Assembly: GCA_051453625.1 (NCBI GenBank)
Contig: JBOZIK010000001.1
Location: forward strand, 285,665,581 to 285,729,580
Origin: Welwitschia mirabilis
Taxonomy: Eukaryota > Gnetophyta > Gnetopsida > Welwitschiales
Direction of reading: 5' to 3'
DNA length: 64,000 nucleotides
The translations under genes and the position numbers were made by a program. Of this stretch, positions 46,805-59,465 are shown one piece after another (position 1 is the stretch's first letter; every line of letters starts with the position of its first letter). Under the pieces are notes generated by a model. It had not been told where the DNA came from and made no database searches. It saw only the letters and a program-made list of their open reading frames with translations.

Positions 46805-47790
46805 AACTTCCTAACGAGTGGCATTCATATCTATGTCCTCCTAAGGGTGAGATTGAATTTCTACTAAAGAAGAGTCTAAGGTTGATTTGTAGGTAGAGAT
46901 GGAGCTCCTTGCTAGCTGAGAGAAGGGTTGGTCATGACTCCCTTGCTCCTGGATGTTGGGGGATAGGTGCTCCTGAACTGACTCCTTAGCTATCTTGTGG
47001 GCAGGCTTTTGAATTCTCTCCTGGTGGACTGGGGGTATAAACATATCCTCTATATGATCTAGAGGCGAAGTCGCCTCCCACTGATTAGGGATACCTTGTA
47101 CAGCATTCCTCTTAAAATGAGGGGTTCCTTCTAGGGTGGATCTTCTCTTAGGAGCTCTCCTTAGGGGAGTCTGATGTGGACGTCATCAAGGAGGAGGAGA
47201 AGGGACCGCTCTTACCTTGATTTCATGGGCTGCTCTCCATAGAGCTAGAACTAATATAAAGTATCTAGAGGAGTCTTTCCTTTGAAGTGCTTGAATAAAA
47301 AATAAGGGTAAATTCACTTAGTGCCCTAGGTCTAGGGCTTTGAGAAAATTAAAGTGAATTCCTGATAGCTTAAAGCAGTAATGGAATATCGTTTGACTAG
47401 TTCTGCGCCTAATACCCATGGGGGTAGTAGCACCTTTTTGCTGATGTGTCCACTTGATACCTTAGGAATCCCATTGAGGAAGAAGTAAAGTGCTTCTTGT
47501 TGCCCTAGTTTCTAAGAGGAATACGTTCTCCTTCTACAGGAATCTCCAAAGCCTAGATAGGGAATCTTTTGTTATCTTGATAGGGATTCTTCTGTAAGTT
47601 GTGCGAACTCCTCTCTAGTGTCTACAAAAGGGGGTAATATTAGCCCCCTCATCTCCCCTAAGCTTGTGCAGGATGGTTCCCCATCCCACAGCCTATAATT
47701 TTTCCCACAAGACAGAGCTACCAAAGAGTATGATTCACTATAAAAAGGACTAGCAATTTTTAAATTAAATACAATGAGATATTCAAACAT
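46805..47790 (-). pseudogene. coding relic upstream of the J-domain, family unknown
   Basis: Minus-strand frames with few stops. 47790-47572 encodes 72 codons (YRLWDGEPSCTSLGEMRGLI). 47044-46841 encodes 67 codons (FIPPVHQERIQKPAHKIAKE) in the same frame as the J-domain. Between them, basic and proline-rich segments occur (RAVPSPP, RAPKRRSTLEGTPHF). Base composition is less AT-rich than the neighbours. Not recognised. A LINE ORF1-like or chaperone-like protein is possible but unproven. Confidence 0.45.
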
Positions 47791-48349
47791 TTCCTAATCA
47801 TTCATAGTCCAACGATTACATCAAGAAGTAAGAAGGTGAGTAAAGCAAAGAAGGTTGCAAACTTTTTTAGTTTTAAAAGGTTAAAAATATGACTCATTCA
47901 TCAAATTAAGAGAATTTCGTGATGATTTATCATTTTTAATTAATCAAAGATTATGTTCTAGAAGATCTAGTAGCTTGAAATAAGTAAGATGTATTACTAA
48001 TGGTGAGTCATATAACATTTGAAAGTTTTCCCATTGAATCCATTACCCTTGAAAGTGAATATAACTTAAAAATATGATACTAATTTTAAACCACCTTAAG
48101 GGTAACTTAAGAGAATGACATATTAGCAGATCATTAGGGGAGGGAAGTCATAATAGATTTATAAGATGGTGAATGAATTTTTATGCCTTCAAATGCTTTA
48201 CAAAACATAAGTACCTCGTATGCTAATTTAATATGAGAAAGCTATCTAGGTCATAGGATGAATAAGTTTTCAAATATACTATTATTTAGCATGATAGATT
48301 TATTAACTACTTATAAAATCCGTTATTGCATTAAATTTTAAGCTTAATT

Positions 48350-49565
48350 AAAACAATCTATAAAACCTAGTTCATCCATGTTTTTTGAAAGAAAACAAGT
48401 ATTTCAAGCCCCTCAAGGAAAAACCTTTTCTAGTATTAGGTACTAATCACATGTAACTTCTTAAAATATCCTCCAACAGTTTATAAGATTAATAAAAGAA
48501 GCCTAACAAAAAGAAGAATAATAGAAGTACAAGCAAGAATAGAATTATATACCATGAATTTTCCTATAAGTGAAAGATTCTTAGATTTTCATTTATCTTC
48601 CTTATTTTGAATTGTATCTAAAACCCATTTTCAAAGATTGCTAGGAGATCTAACAAAGGATGAAACAATTTTGAAAATTTTACAAACTTGTATAGGATGA
48701 ATAAATAACTAAGATTAAATAAGTAGCCACTAGTAAATACCATATAAAATAAAAATAGAATATTTCTCTAGATTTATTTATGATCTAGAGAGCATGTAAT
48801 GTTGATTTATGTAGTACAAAATATTTGAGATAACCACTCTATCATTTTTAATAATCAAGAAAAATCCATCTACAAAATATATATTAATAAGCTATGAGGG
48901 ATTATTATGAATTTGAATGCCTCTTATTAGACCTACTTATTTACTTGTATGAATTAATGACATTAATCACTGAAATAATTAGATAATAAATAAATAAACA
49001 TCCTTTTCAAACTAATAATTTAATATTAGAAGTTTTTGAAATAACATGTTTGGTAGTAACACATGCATTAATAATTTTACATAAAAAAGTAACAAGGCGA
49101 TTAACTTTTTGGTCAAGTACTTTGTTTTCCTTCTGTCTAAGTTGTAATCAAAAAGGAAATTTCTTTGTAGAATTAATACTTATACAATGATTAACATCTA
49201 ATAAAATAACAAATTATTAGATAGAACTGCATCTCTTAATACTTTGAAAGTAACTTGGAAGATCAAACAAAAACGTAGAACATTATATTGGGGGGAAAAC
49301 CCATTGAAAATATGAGTAGAATTAGACCTATAATTAGTATAAGTCAAAAAATCTTGAACAAAGATGAAATAAACTTCCAAATCTTTTTCTAAAGTTTTAA
49401 GGAAAAAAATATTCTTAAAAGTTATCCAACCTAAAACTTTTAAAGCTTTCAATGAATAGAAAACACCACCTAATTTATCTTCTAAAATTTCCAATGTATT
49501 AAAATCTCCTCCAAAATTCCAAAAAATATTATGTAACTTAGAAAGTAACTCTTGCTATAAAGGAC
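48350..49565 (-). pseudogene. L1-type LINE ORF2 relic without its RT core
   Basis: Minus strand. The endonuclease domain of a plant L1-type LINE is seen at 49560-49198: W-N-FGGDFNTLEILEDKLGG, with the catalytic-site motif GDFN. The post-RT region is seen at about 48660-48350: KSKNLSLIGKFMVYNSILA (family: LSLAGR-L---VL-S-P), then RKGFSLRGLKYLFSFKKHG. Only about 540 bp lie between the two, far less than an RT domain, so the RT core was deleted or cannot be read. No poly(A) tail or target duplication was found. 47791-48349 holds nothing recognised. Confidence 0.7.
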
Positions 49566-52500
49566 ATTAGTTAGTAGATCAGTTAAAGCATGAATTAAGC
49601 AAATTACAAAACTAACAAGATGATAGGTGAAGTTGGCCTAGACTGTCCATTGTTATTGATCATTTTATAGTTCATTTCTAGATATTAAGAGGACATATAT
49701 ATAACCCTAGTGTAGTAGGCCATGATTCAATGTATAGCTTTGTTAATTAATCTACTACTAGTCAGTTTTATGAGGCTTTAGATGCTAATTTCTAGTAGAA
49801 AACAAATATTTTTATGCATTTATGCTTTTATGAACATCTATTAAATAAATCACTATGTAGAATAAAAGCATAAACAATATTTACAATGGCTTTTCTTGTC
49901 TACCTAATAAAGTGCCTTTAGTACTTGAATTAGTGACAAAAATTGATTCTCCACAGAAGTGTAGATAAGGTTTAGTTTAAAATATCTTCATGTGTAATGT
50001 TGCAACTTTACTTCTTTCAAAGTTTGAGTGTGTAAGTTAGGAAGGTTAATTAAATTAAAATTAATCATGAAAAGGAAGATCTAAAATATAGATCAACTTT
50101 GACTAGAACAACAATGAAAAACAAAAGACCTAATCCTTTTCGTAGATCTTTGAAATGATTCAAAATTTTTACTCTTAGATTTAATGAAGATATGAATGTA
50201 CTTGATAACCTCGCTTAAATATTATAGTTGCTAATAAGCTTATTAATAAAAAAATTATTAAGGCAAATACAAAAATAAAATAAGTCATCTTTATCCACTA
50301 TCATATAAGAAAAGGGATCCTAAAACCTTAAGAAATAAAATAAATAATTAAACTTAAAGTGTATTTTTTTCTTCTTCTTATACTTGAAATATTTATCTCA
50401 TATAAAAGGATTACATCTTATAATTTTTTAATTTTATGATACCTTAATTAAAAGATAAGGATGAATGCAAAGAGAGTATAAAGTTAGCATAAAATAAAAT
50501 GCAAACTTAATAAATATTAAAAGAAAAAGAAAAAAGAGAAGGAGGAAAAATTAACAAGAAAAAAATTTAAATATAAATAAAATTTATAACCAAAGAAGGG
50601 CTAACTACGTTTGCTGTTATCTTATGAGTCTAACCATTATGATGGAATTTCAAAAGGTGTTACATAGAATTGGAAAATATTCCTTAGATATTAAAGTGTA
50701 TTACTCTTATATAAATGAGCCATGATTATATAAATATTGTATACATGGACTAGTTTCAGACCTTTTAGAGAAATTGAATGGAAATAGTACCTTGATTGTG
50801 AATTTATAAAAATCAAAAAGAATAAAAGCATAAAAAAAGTAAAATAATCACTATTAGAAAACACCTTAAAGAGAGTTTCTATTTAAACTATAATTAGTAA
50901 ATGTAATGAGTACTAAATCAAACAAATGAATGCACACACTACTTAAGCATGTTTTCCACCCTTACATATGATGATATCTATTGTTGTAAAATAATTTAAT
51001 ATTTATATTTTTTAATATCAATAGGTTTTATGAGCTAGATTATTACATAATATAATCATTTTTATTGACCAAAGTATTCAAATGGAGGTTTAGAAAGATA
51101 ATCTAAATGTGTCTATTTGGAGAAAGTTTAAATTTTTTTAAAAAGTGATGATCATTAATGATATTGTACTTAATTGGGAATGCTATTAAAAATACTAAAT
51201 AGCTATCCACCTTTCATACTTAATATTTGAGTCATTTAATAATGCTTATAGTAAGCTAATATTTGAATGCATGCATGTCATATTTTAATATTGTTTTGAT
51301 GGTGATGGTAATGATTGAAAAAACTTCTTTAGAGACTATATACCCTAAAAATAATATTTAATTAATTATAATGATTCTTATATGATGTTGATCATGTAAA
51401 ATTTCATTTAAAGATGTTCTTGTTTATTTTAATACCTATTTTTAACTTTTTTTCCATTTCATCGATGTAAAAACTAAATTAAAAATACATTAAATAGGAT
51501 CAGACTATAGGTAAGTACAGTTAACCATGATGTAACAAAGTTTATGTAAATATTTTTTTAATGATTTATACTTAATTAATTCACAAGGTTTCTATCCTTT
51601 TAAATAATAAGGTTTACAGTGAATCTTAATGGCAGTTAAGATAAGAAAATAAGTAGAAAAAAGTTTCTCACCTAGGGGGTGATAAAGTGTCATAGGTTAT
51701 GTGATGTTAAATTACTCTAGAAAGTTCTTTAGTTTTATTGAAACATACACAAATTAAAGTATTTAAAAGTTTAGAAAAATGTTTTTCATCTCTTAAACCC
51801 TTATTAGACTTCATAAAAAGATCTATATTCCTTCACATTACTAAACTAAGTTTTTAATCATTTAGTCAATATAAATTCAAACATTTTTACATTTTTTTTT
51901 GAACTTTTGAGGTGGTTTTTGAGTATTTTCTAATTAATTCTCTCAATTTCTTTGTTTTTCCCCTAATTTTCTTTTTTCATATAATTTATCATATGCACTA
52001 ATTTAAATACATTTATTACTAAGAACAAGGATCCTTAGGATTTGAGGCAAGTACATTTTGCAATATTCAAGATAACTTAAAAGTTATCTAAGGCTATTAA
52101 AATTAGAAACCTAAGTAAAAATGTACTTTAGCATAATCCTATTTTACTAAGATGGAACTTGAAAGTTAGTGAATAGTACATTCTCAATTAAGAAACAAAA
52201 CTCATTTATTATAACCTATTTCTATATAAAAACATAGTTTTCTTATTTATTGATAACATATTTATTAAGTAAATTAATAAAATATTCATATATATTCCAA
52301 AGACATAACTAAGGTTAATTATATGTAAAGTGTACAATGTAAGTTATACAATGTCATAACTATAAAAGATGTAAATAAGTGATGAAACCTTATAAGATAT
52401 TCATCTTTCTAAGGTTCTACACAACAAGTTACATATGTACCACTGAAGCTATACAAGAAAAATCAAAGTTAAAGTAACATATAATAGTTATTCAAGTTAT

Positions 52501-55500
52501 ACTTGATTCCTCTTATATTTTCAATATTATTTGTTTATTATCATTGATTTTATTTATTATTATTATATTATTAATATTATTATCATTTCTAATTTTTATA
52601 CTTTATGTTTTATTCTAAACTTATATAGACATTAATATTATTTCTGGAACTGATTATTGAGTCACATAAAATATTTTATTAAAAATAACATTCCTAATCA
52701 TATGAATGTTTTCTATTTGAATAACAGGATATTAAATAATACTTTTGCATTTCTTTTATGGTGTTAAATCGTATCTTTTGCATTTGTTTTGTGCTATTAT
52801 AGCCTAGTCCTATAAGTGGTCAATTGATAAAATAAAAATAAAATAATAAAATAATTAATAGTAATAATAACTAATAGTAGTAACTCTTGCATTGTATAAT
52901 TGAAATTATTACTGTGTCAATTAAAAAGTTATAATAAGAAAGATTATCGATAGTAGTTTAAATTTTTACACTTTTCACCTCATAAATGTTAGTTATTTAA
53001 TTACTTTAAGGCTATAAATACTATGTTTAGCAATAATTCCAATTCAATTAAGCTTTAATTCTAATTACTACCAAAATTTTATTTTTAAGAACTAATACTC
53101 AATACTTATTATGTAGGTCATAACATGGTAATTAAGATTTTATTTAATGCTTGGATCTTACCTTAATCAACATAGGACAACATCATCGTTCTAAAGATTG
53201 GTGGATCCCATAAAAGCCAAAATGAATATTAGTTATCAAATAATAAACCTAAATTAACAAAACCTATAAAGGTTAAGTAAATCTCAAAAAACTAAGAAAA
53301 ATAGAATAAACATCAACTTCATTAATTTTAATAATTATGAAATATCACTTTAACTAGGTTGGACATAAAGGATTAAGCAAGTAAAATTATTTTGAAAACC
53401 TAAGCCTAAGGATATAAAAGTAGAACATACCTTAAATATTTATGCATTATCATCTACTCATATTGGATTTGTATTTTGTTATCTTTTCCCCAATTATGAC
53501 TTCCATGATGATGATTATGGCTTGTTTTATTATGAATTTTTAATCTACTTTCCTCCTTCTTAAGTAGATGGAACTAATTGTATCATAAGAAAACTTCATC
53601 ACCGAAGTTTATAACATATTTTATGCTTAATTATTATTTTTCATATTATTTAATTTTACTAGTTAATAGTACTTGATGTATAATTAAATCTATTTTCTCC
53701 TACCATTAATGCATCCATGATTAGTCTCATTGTAGTAGTCTATTTTGAGTATTATTCTATTGTTTATTTATTTAGGATTTAGTTTCTTTAATACTTTATT
53801 AGGCTTATCTTAGGTTTGATGATTGATTTATCAGATCCATGATATTTATTATGCTTTTCATTTCTTACATAAGATTTTAAGGTCATTCATCTATAAAATG
53901 TAATGATATTGTTTTAATAATACAAGTTCTTCTATTTAATTTTATGACATTTAATATTTATAGTAAATTATGTATTACATACCCATAAAACCCTCCTTTC
54001 CTAATAGCTTAAGGAAATGCTTGTGATTCTTCTAGTTTTCTCTATTTACATTTTCTTGATTATTTTTCTTATGTAAGATTGTTTATAGTGATTAGGAGGA
54101 GAATCCTTTACCTAGTATTGTTCCATCCATTTTTAAAGAATTCTACTCTCTTTTCAAATATTTCATTTAACATAGTTAAATAATTAAAATATTTAGAATT
54201 CTTGTGTGATCCATATGGAAACATGATAATTAGAAATATCTATATCATAATAACAATTCTAGCTTTAATTTTAATATTTCCACTCTCCACATTATTTGCT
54301 AAGACATATCTATTCTTAAAAGTTTAGTATTACAAATAGGAAGGTTTTTCCTTAAATATCACTTATTAAGATGTAATAAGTTTTTAATACTATTATAAGG
54401 AACTATAACTTTGTTACTTGGCTTAGTAAAAAAATATTTTTTAAAAGTTTTTCATAATTACTTTTAATTATTATAAATCATAGTTGTTTTATGTAGTGCC
54501 ATCCTTATGTAATGGATTTTATTTTCTAATAAGTAATATAGAAAAAGTGTCATTCATTTATATCTTTTTTTAATATGTATTCTTTATTATAGATTGGAGG
54601 ATATGTTTTTCCCCTTATTTTTTATATCACATATCTATCTATGTTTATTTTTTACTATTGATGATTAATTTTTATTATTATTTTACATATTTTATCTTGT
54701 ATAATTTATTTTATCATGTGCTCTTACTATAATTTCAGCTCTACCAGTATTAATATTATCTAGTATGTATCTTTTTTTATTAAACTAGCATCACCATCCT
54801 AGGTACGAATGCTTCCATCATTTTTAAATATAGAATACTATTCAAAATTATAAATTATTTTTTATGTTATTTCTTAGTCTTTTACATTTGTAACTTACCA
54901 TGTTGTCATTGATCTTAATGTCTCATGAATTATTAGATTAGATTGTCTGAAGGCTAAATTATAAAGTAGTTAATGAAAAACATTTCATTGAATTAAATTC
55001 ATCTATAATAATTTTAATGAAAATGGAAATGGATATTTGTTATTACACCTATAATGACCATATAATCTATAGGATGGAAAAATTTAAGTTAGAATAATTT
55101 TAATACATTTTTAAAATGATACCTAGGATAGAATGGAGATAGTTGAAATAAAGAAAATAAACTCTTATAATTATCTTCCATTTTCTATTATTGAACAAAT
55201 TTAAAAGAATTGAAGAAAAACATGTTCTTTATCTTTAATAGCTTTAGTTAAACATAACTTGCATGTTCATTATTATTTTGGAATATTTTACAATTTTCTT
55301 ATTTCAATTGAAAGATGATAACTATTCATCATTACTCTATTGATTACTCCTTTTATTTTAATTAATATTATAACATTTAAATAAAAGGATTCTTCAATAT
55401 AATTTTCTCCATTAATTATTTTAATGTAAAATTTATTTTCCCATCTAAGTTAGAGGATATTTTTGATAGTTCCTTTTGATAAACTTCTTTCAAATTCAGT

Positions 55501-55869
55501 TTACATTATTTTTGAAAATAAAATCATTTATATTTCATTTCTTTTACCATTTTTTCCCAGAAATAAACTAGTTTTATTTTTAGATGCATTTTATACCTTA
55601 TTTAAAAATTTCATTCCTCTAAACTTTTAAATGCTTTAAACATAAGCCAAAAATTTAAAAACTATTTTAACCTTCAAAAATAACATATTAGCCTCAAATA
55701 ATTAAATTTAATTTCTTGTTTATAATTTCACTTGAATATTTAAAGAAATAAATTTCTTTTATGAATTCTCAAATTTTTCCATAAATTATTCAAAATTCTT
55801 AGTCCTATACTAGTACTCCATAGAGAATAACTAGAGTGACAATTCTTTAAAAGAATTTCCTAAGCACTT
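49566..55869. other. 6.3 kb of AT-rich DNA, nothing recognised
   Basis: Very AT-rich, with low-complexity ATT-rich tracts near 52500-52600 and almost no CG. No domain signature found on either strand. Confidence 0.5.
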
Positions 55870-56935
55870 GACTAGACTATATGCTTAATTTTCGAAATCT
55901 ATTAATTCAAAAAATAAAGAATCTTTGTAGCACTTGTAATTCTTTTATACACACATCTATTCCACTTATAATTATTGTAGAATTAAAGATCCAAGTATCT
56001 TTGAAGAAAAACCAACTATATTGGTTTGCTACTAAGAATAAATTTATAATCTTTGCTTATAATTCTACAATACATAATTTTAGTCTTATTAACATTTATT
56101 CCAAACCTAAATAATTGCAAAATTCATTCAAAGTATGAAGAATCTCTTTTGTACCTCTTTCAGATATGGAAATCAATGTGGCATCCTTTTCATAAAGGAG
56201 AACATTTATTGGAAAATCAATTATCTTAATAGAGTGATACATAAGACATATCATGAATCCATTCCTCTAATTCATTAATAAAAATTTTAAGTAGAGTAGT
56301 AGAAATAGGACATTCTTATTATATTTTAATTTTTATTTGAATTTTAAAAAACTCTTTTGAATCAATATCTCTAAATCTAATGATGACTTCTTCATATAAT
56401 TTTTGAATTCCAGAAAGACGATTTGTAGACATACTTATGTTGAATAGACATTATCATAAGTTGGCTTCAATTACTAAATCATAAGCCTTTAAGAAGTCAA
56501 TAAAGAAAATGAAAGTCGTCTTTCTATGATTCTTTAAAAAATTCAAGAAGTAACAAAGAATCACTAAGTATTGAATGATGGAATGATTTTGACAAAAACA
56601 TGCTTGTGAAATTATATCTCCACTTATGAACACTTTTTTCTAATACTATTCCCAAAATATTAGAAGAAATATCATTAATTATAAGGAGTTTATAATTATT
56701 TAAATATACTCTATTAGCTTTTATGAAGATAATTGTAGCTTTATTAGTTTTTCATTTTTTAATCTAAACATTTAAAAAATATCTCATTTAGTCTCTTTCA
56801 GCCTAATTTAAAGATTAAAATTTATTCCAATTTAAGAAATCCTACATAAAAATCAAAGCTATTCATTGATATACTATTATTGAGTTTCTAAATACCTTTT
56901 ACAACTTTTTAAAAAGTTATTTGGATGTTAACATA
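55870..56935 (-). pseudogene. LINE reverse transcriptase relic, Jockey-like type
   Basis: Minus-strand RT of a non-LTR retrotransposon of a type different from plant L1. Seen in order: LNNYKLLIINDISSNILGIV (56720-56670), for the NNYR-I------KLYG-(I/V)LE block; FIDFLKAYDLV near 56490; KLYEEVIIRFRD; the segment ECPISTTLLKIFINELEEW at about 56310-56250, for QGCPISPTLF-IFINDLEE; VLLYEKDATLIS for LLYADD-ALIS at about 56205; NEFCNYLGL; NVNKTKIMYC at about 56095; and a YKWNRCVYKRI segment. The catalytic ADD is changed to EKD and stops are frequent, so it is dead. Plus-strand open frame 55881-56114 is its shadow. 56936-58539 is unrecognised apart from a short (TA)n at 57239-57250. Confidence 0.8.
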
Positions 56936-58539
56936 AGAAGACAGTATATACTTTTTTATTTCCTTATAACTAAAAATATTTTTAAAAATCATTTGATTTT
57001 CTTAAAGAAAAGTTTAAACTTCTATATCTTACAATTAAAACATAATTAGTAGAATTTCTTACTCCATTACTAAGAATTACATCAAGATGATATTATTTCA
57101 TGATAGATTTCTTCAAACATTATTTGATTAAGTTATAAGATTATTTTGAATGTGAGTTTTGAAGAACTAATTCCTAGACATAAAACCAATTAGTTGGAAC
57201 ATTGAATTTTATATTTTATTAGACACAGCAATGACTCTTTATATATATATATTGAAAATTTTAAAAATGTATTAATTAAGCTATTGTAAAACAATGTTGA
57301 AGAATGAAAAATAATGATATTATTCTACAAAGGTTTGATAAAGGAAAGTATGCAATTGACTAAAATGATAACTAAAGGATCTTCAAGTAGAAAGATCTTG
57401 AACAATATTGGGATATATAAGAATAAATAGCTAAAAATTTTTGAAACTTAGAAGAGGCCAGTTAAAGTAAAAGGTATATGTAAGAAAAATCAAGCATCTA
57501 ATAAAGCTCTAGGTAGAGGTACATATAGACTTGATGATAAATCTAATATGCATAAAAATCTTGACATGTAAGCCAAATGCTTAAAAATCCAAATACTTAA
57601 AACATCTAAAGAGTATAAAAATGATGGACCCTTTATTCATGTTACTTGTACCTTTAATATACATAAAACTAGTGAACACCTTTTCATTTTTATCTACCAA
57701 GATGTACTAAATAAATAAGTGTATAGATTATAAGCCGAGGGATCTTGTTTTAGCTAACAACAATATTCTTTTCCCTTTGCAGATATAAGAAATATAAAAG
57801 GAAGAAACCACACTATATTTTTTTTAAACTTAATAAAATAAAGAATTTAATTCTTACAAGTTTATCCAATCTCCAAGTAAGTCATTAAAGAATGTTTTAA
57901 AATAATTCATAATAGTTAAAACCTCAATCAATAATAAATAAACTAAGATTAACAATCAAATGAAACAAAATCATTAATATTTAGAATAAGAAATTAAATA
58001 AGTCATTTAAACTACCTCTTACATTTTTTCTTTCATGAACAAGAAGACAAAGATAAGCTTTTCACTGAACTTATACTTATTTTGAATAGAGTTAACATGG
58101 TTAAAAGTAGTGATGGTGTTAAAAGAGTTAATGTCATTTAACTTAGAACTAACGTATAAAGCACTAGCAAGATAATTTTCTACATCTAATTTTAGATCTT
58201 AACATATATCTAACACTTGAAGAATGAAAACATTAATGTAAAAAGAAACCAATGTGAAGACCTTAAGAAAGCATAATTTTTAGAAATTTATCACCTACGG
58301 ATGAGAAGAAACTTGAAAATAAGTATGTGAATTCTTTAAGAAAGAAAAAATTAATGTTCAATTATTAAATTTCATTAGAAAAATACCACCTGAGCTAGAT
58401 TCCGTAAAGACTTATGTATGTTAAAGAGGAAATAGATTCAAATAAGAATACTTTATTAGCTTAATAAGTTAGTTCTATAATTTAAAATAAACTTTTACCT
58501 AAGTTTTAAGATCATAGTTTTCTAGCTATTTCTTGTATT

Positions 58540-59465
58540 ATTAGAAATAGAAGAATAGATAAATCCTTACTAGTTTTAGAACATAGCACGAACTTAATTC
58601 TATATTCACTTTAAAGAACATGAGCTAGAAAGAATTAAAAAATTAGGATAACTATGTGACTTATTGATCATTTAATGAAAATTCTTAAAAGCATAATAGA
58701 ATATATTTTTGTGAAAGTTGATAAGTTTTACAATCCTATAGAATTTATTATCCTTAAAATGGAATAGGGTTCCTAAGAAATTTTCCATTTATTTTGGCAG
58801 CAAATATTTACTACTTTCAATGCTACAATCTATTGTAGGAATGGTATAATTAATATGTCATTTGACAACATGAAGATCAAGTTACAACTTTTTAATACTA
58901 TGTAAAAGACCATTTAGATAATGTTGAAAATGTAGGATTAGTTGAAATCATTGTTGATTATATTTTTAATTTTTTCCCCTTCCATTTAAGATCATGCTTT
59001 ATTTGAGTTTAATGAAAAATTAGAACTATTCTTATATGAGAATCCTAAACACTAAAAATGATATTACAAATCTATATTTAAGTTTTATCTCATTTTGATT
59101 AATAAGTTTAAAGGAAAAAAGAATTCTAATGAAGAGTGCACCCTAAATGTTGAACTTGAAGCTCTTATTAAATACTTTAAGTATGTCTCTTTAGAATATA
59201 ATAGAACATTCCCTATACATTATTGAATAAAATCTTAGTTTATTTTCTTAAGAAACATAAAAATGCTATGAGATAAATAATTTCTAATTTAGAACATATT
59301 GGTCTCAGCATATGCATGCATAGAATTTATTTAAAAGAAAATGATAAGAATAGTAGAGAGCCTCAATTTAAACTTAGCCCTCTCTTGGAAAAAAGTGTGA
59401 CTAAGTAAACAATTAAGTTCTTAAGTGGTGGTATTACCTATCTAATTTATGATTCACTAGGTTTT
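58540..59465 (+). pseudogene. third Ty3 relic: protease and start of RT
   Basis: Plus strand, same Athila/Tat-like type as elements A and B. The protease is seen as RRIDKSLLVLEHSTNLILYS at 58552-58611 (the family's active-site D-L-GAS lost to L-E-HS), then SIIEYIFVKVDKFYNPIEFI at about 58692-58750 and NGIINMSFDNMKIKLQL near 58840-58890. The lead-in to RT follows: VYFLKKHKNAM, ISNLEHIGLSICMHRIYLKE at about 59280-59335, SREPQFKLSPLLEKSVTK, GGITYLIYDS ending at about 59460. After that all similarity stops, so RT is truncated. LTRs were not found. Confidence 0.8.
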
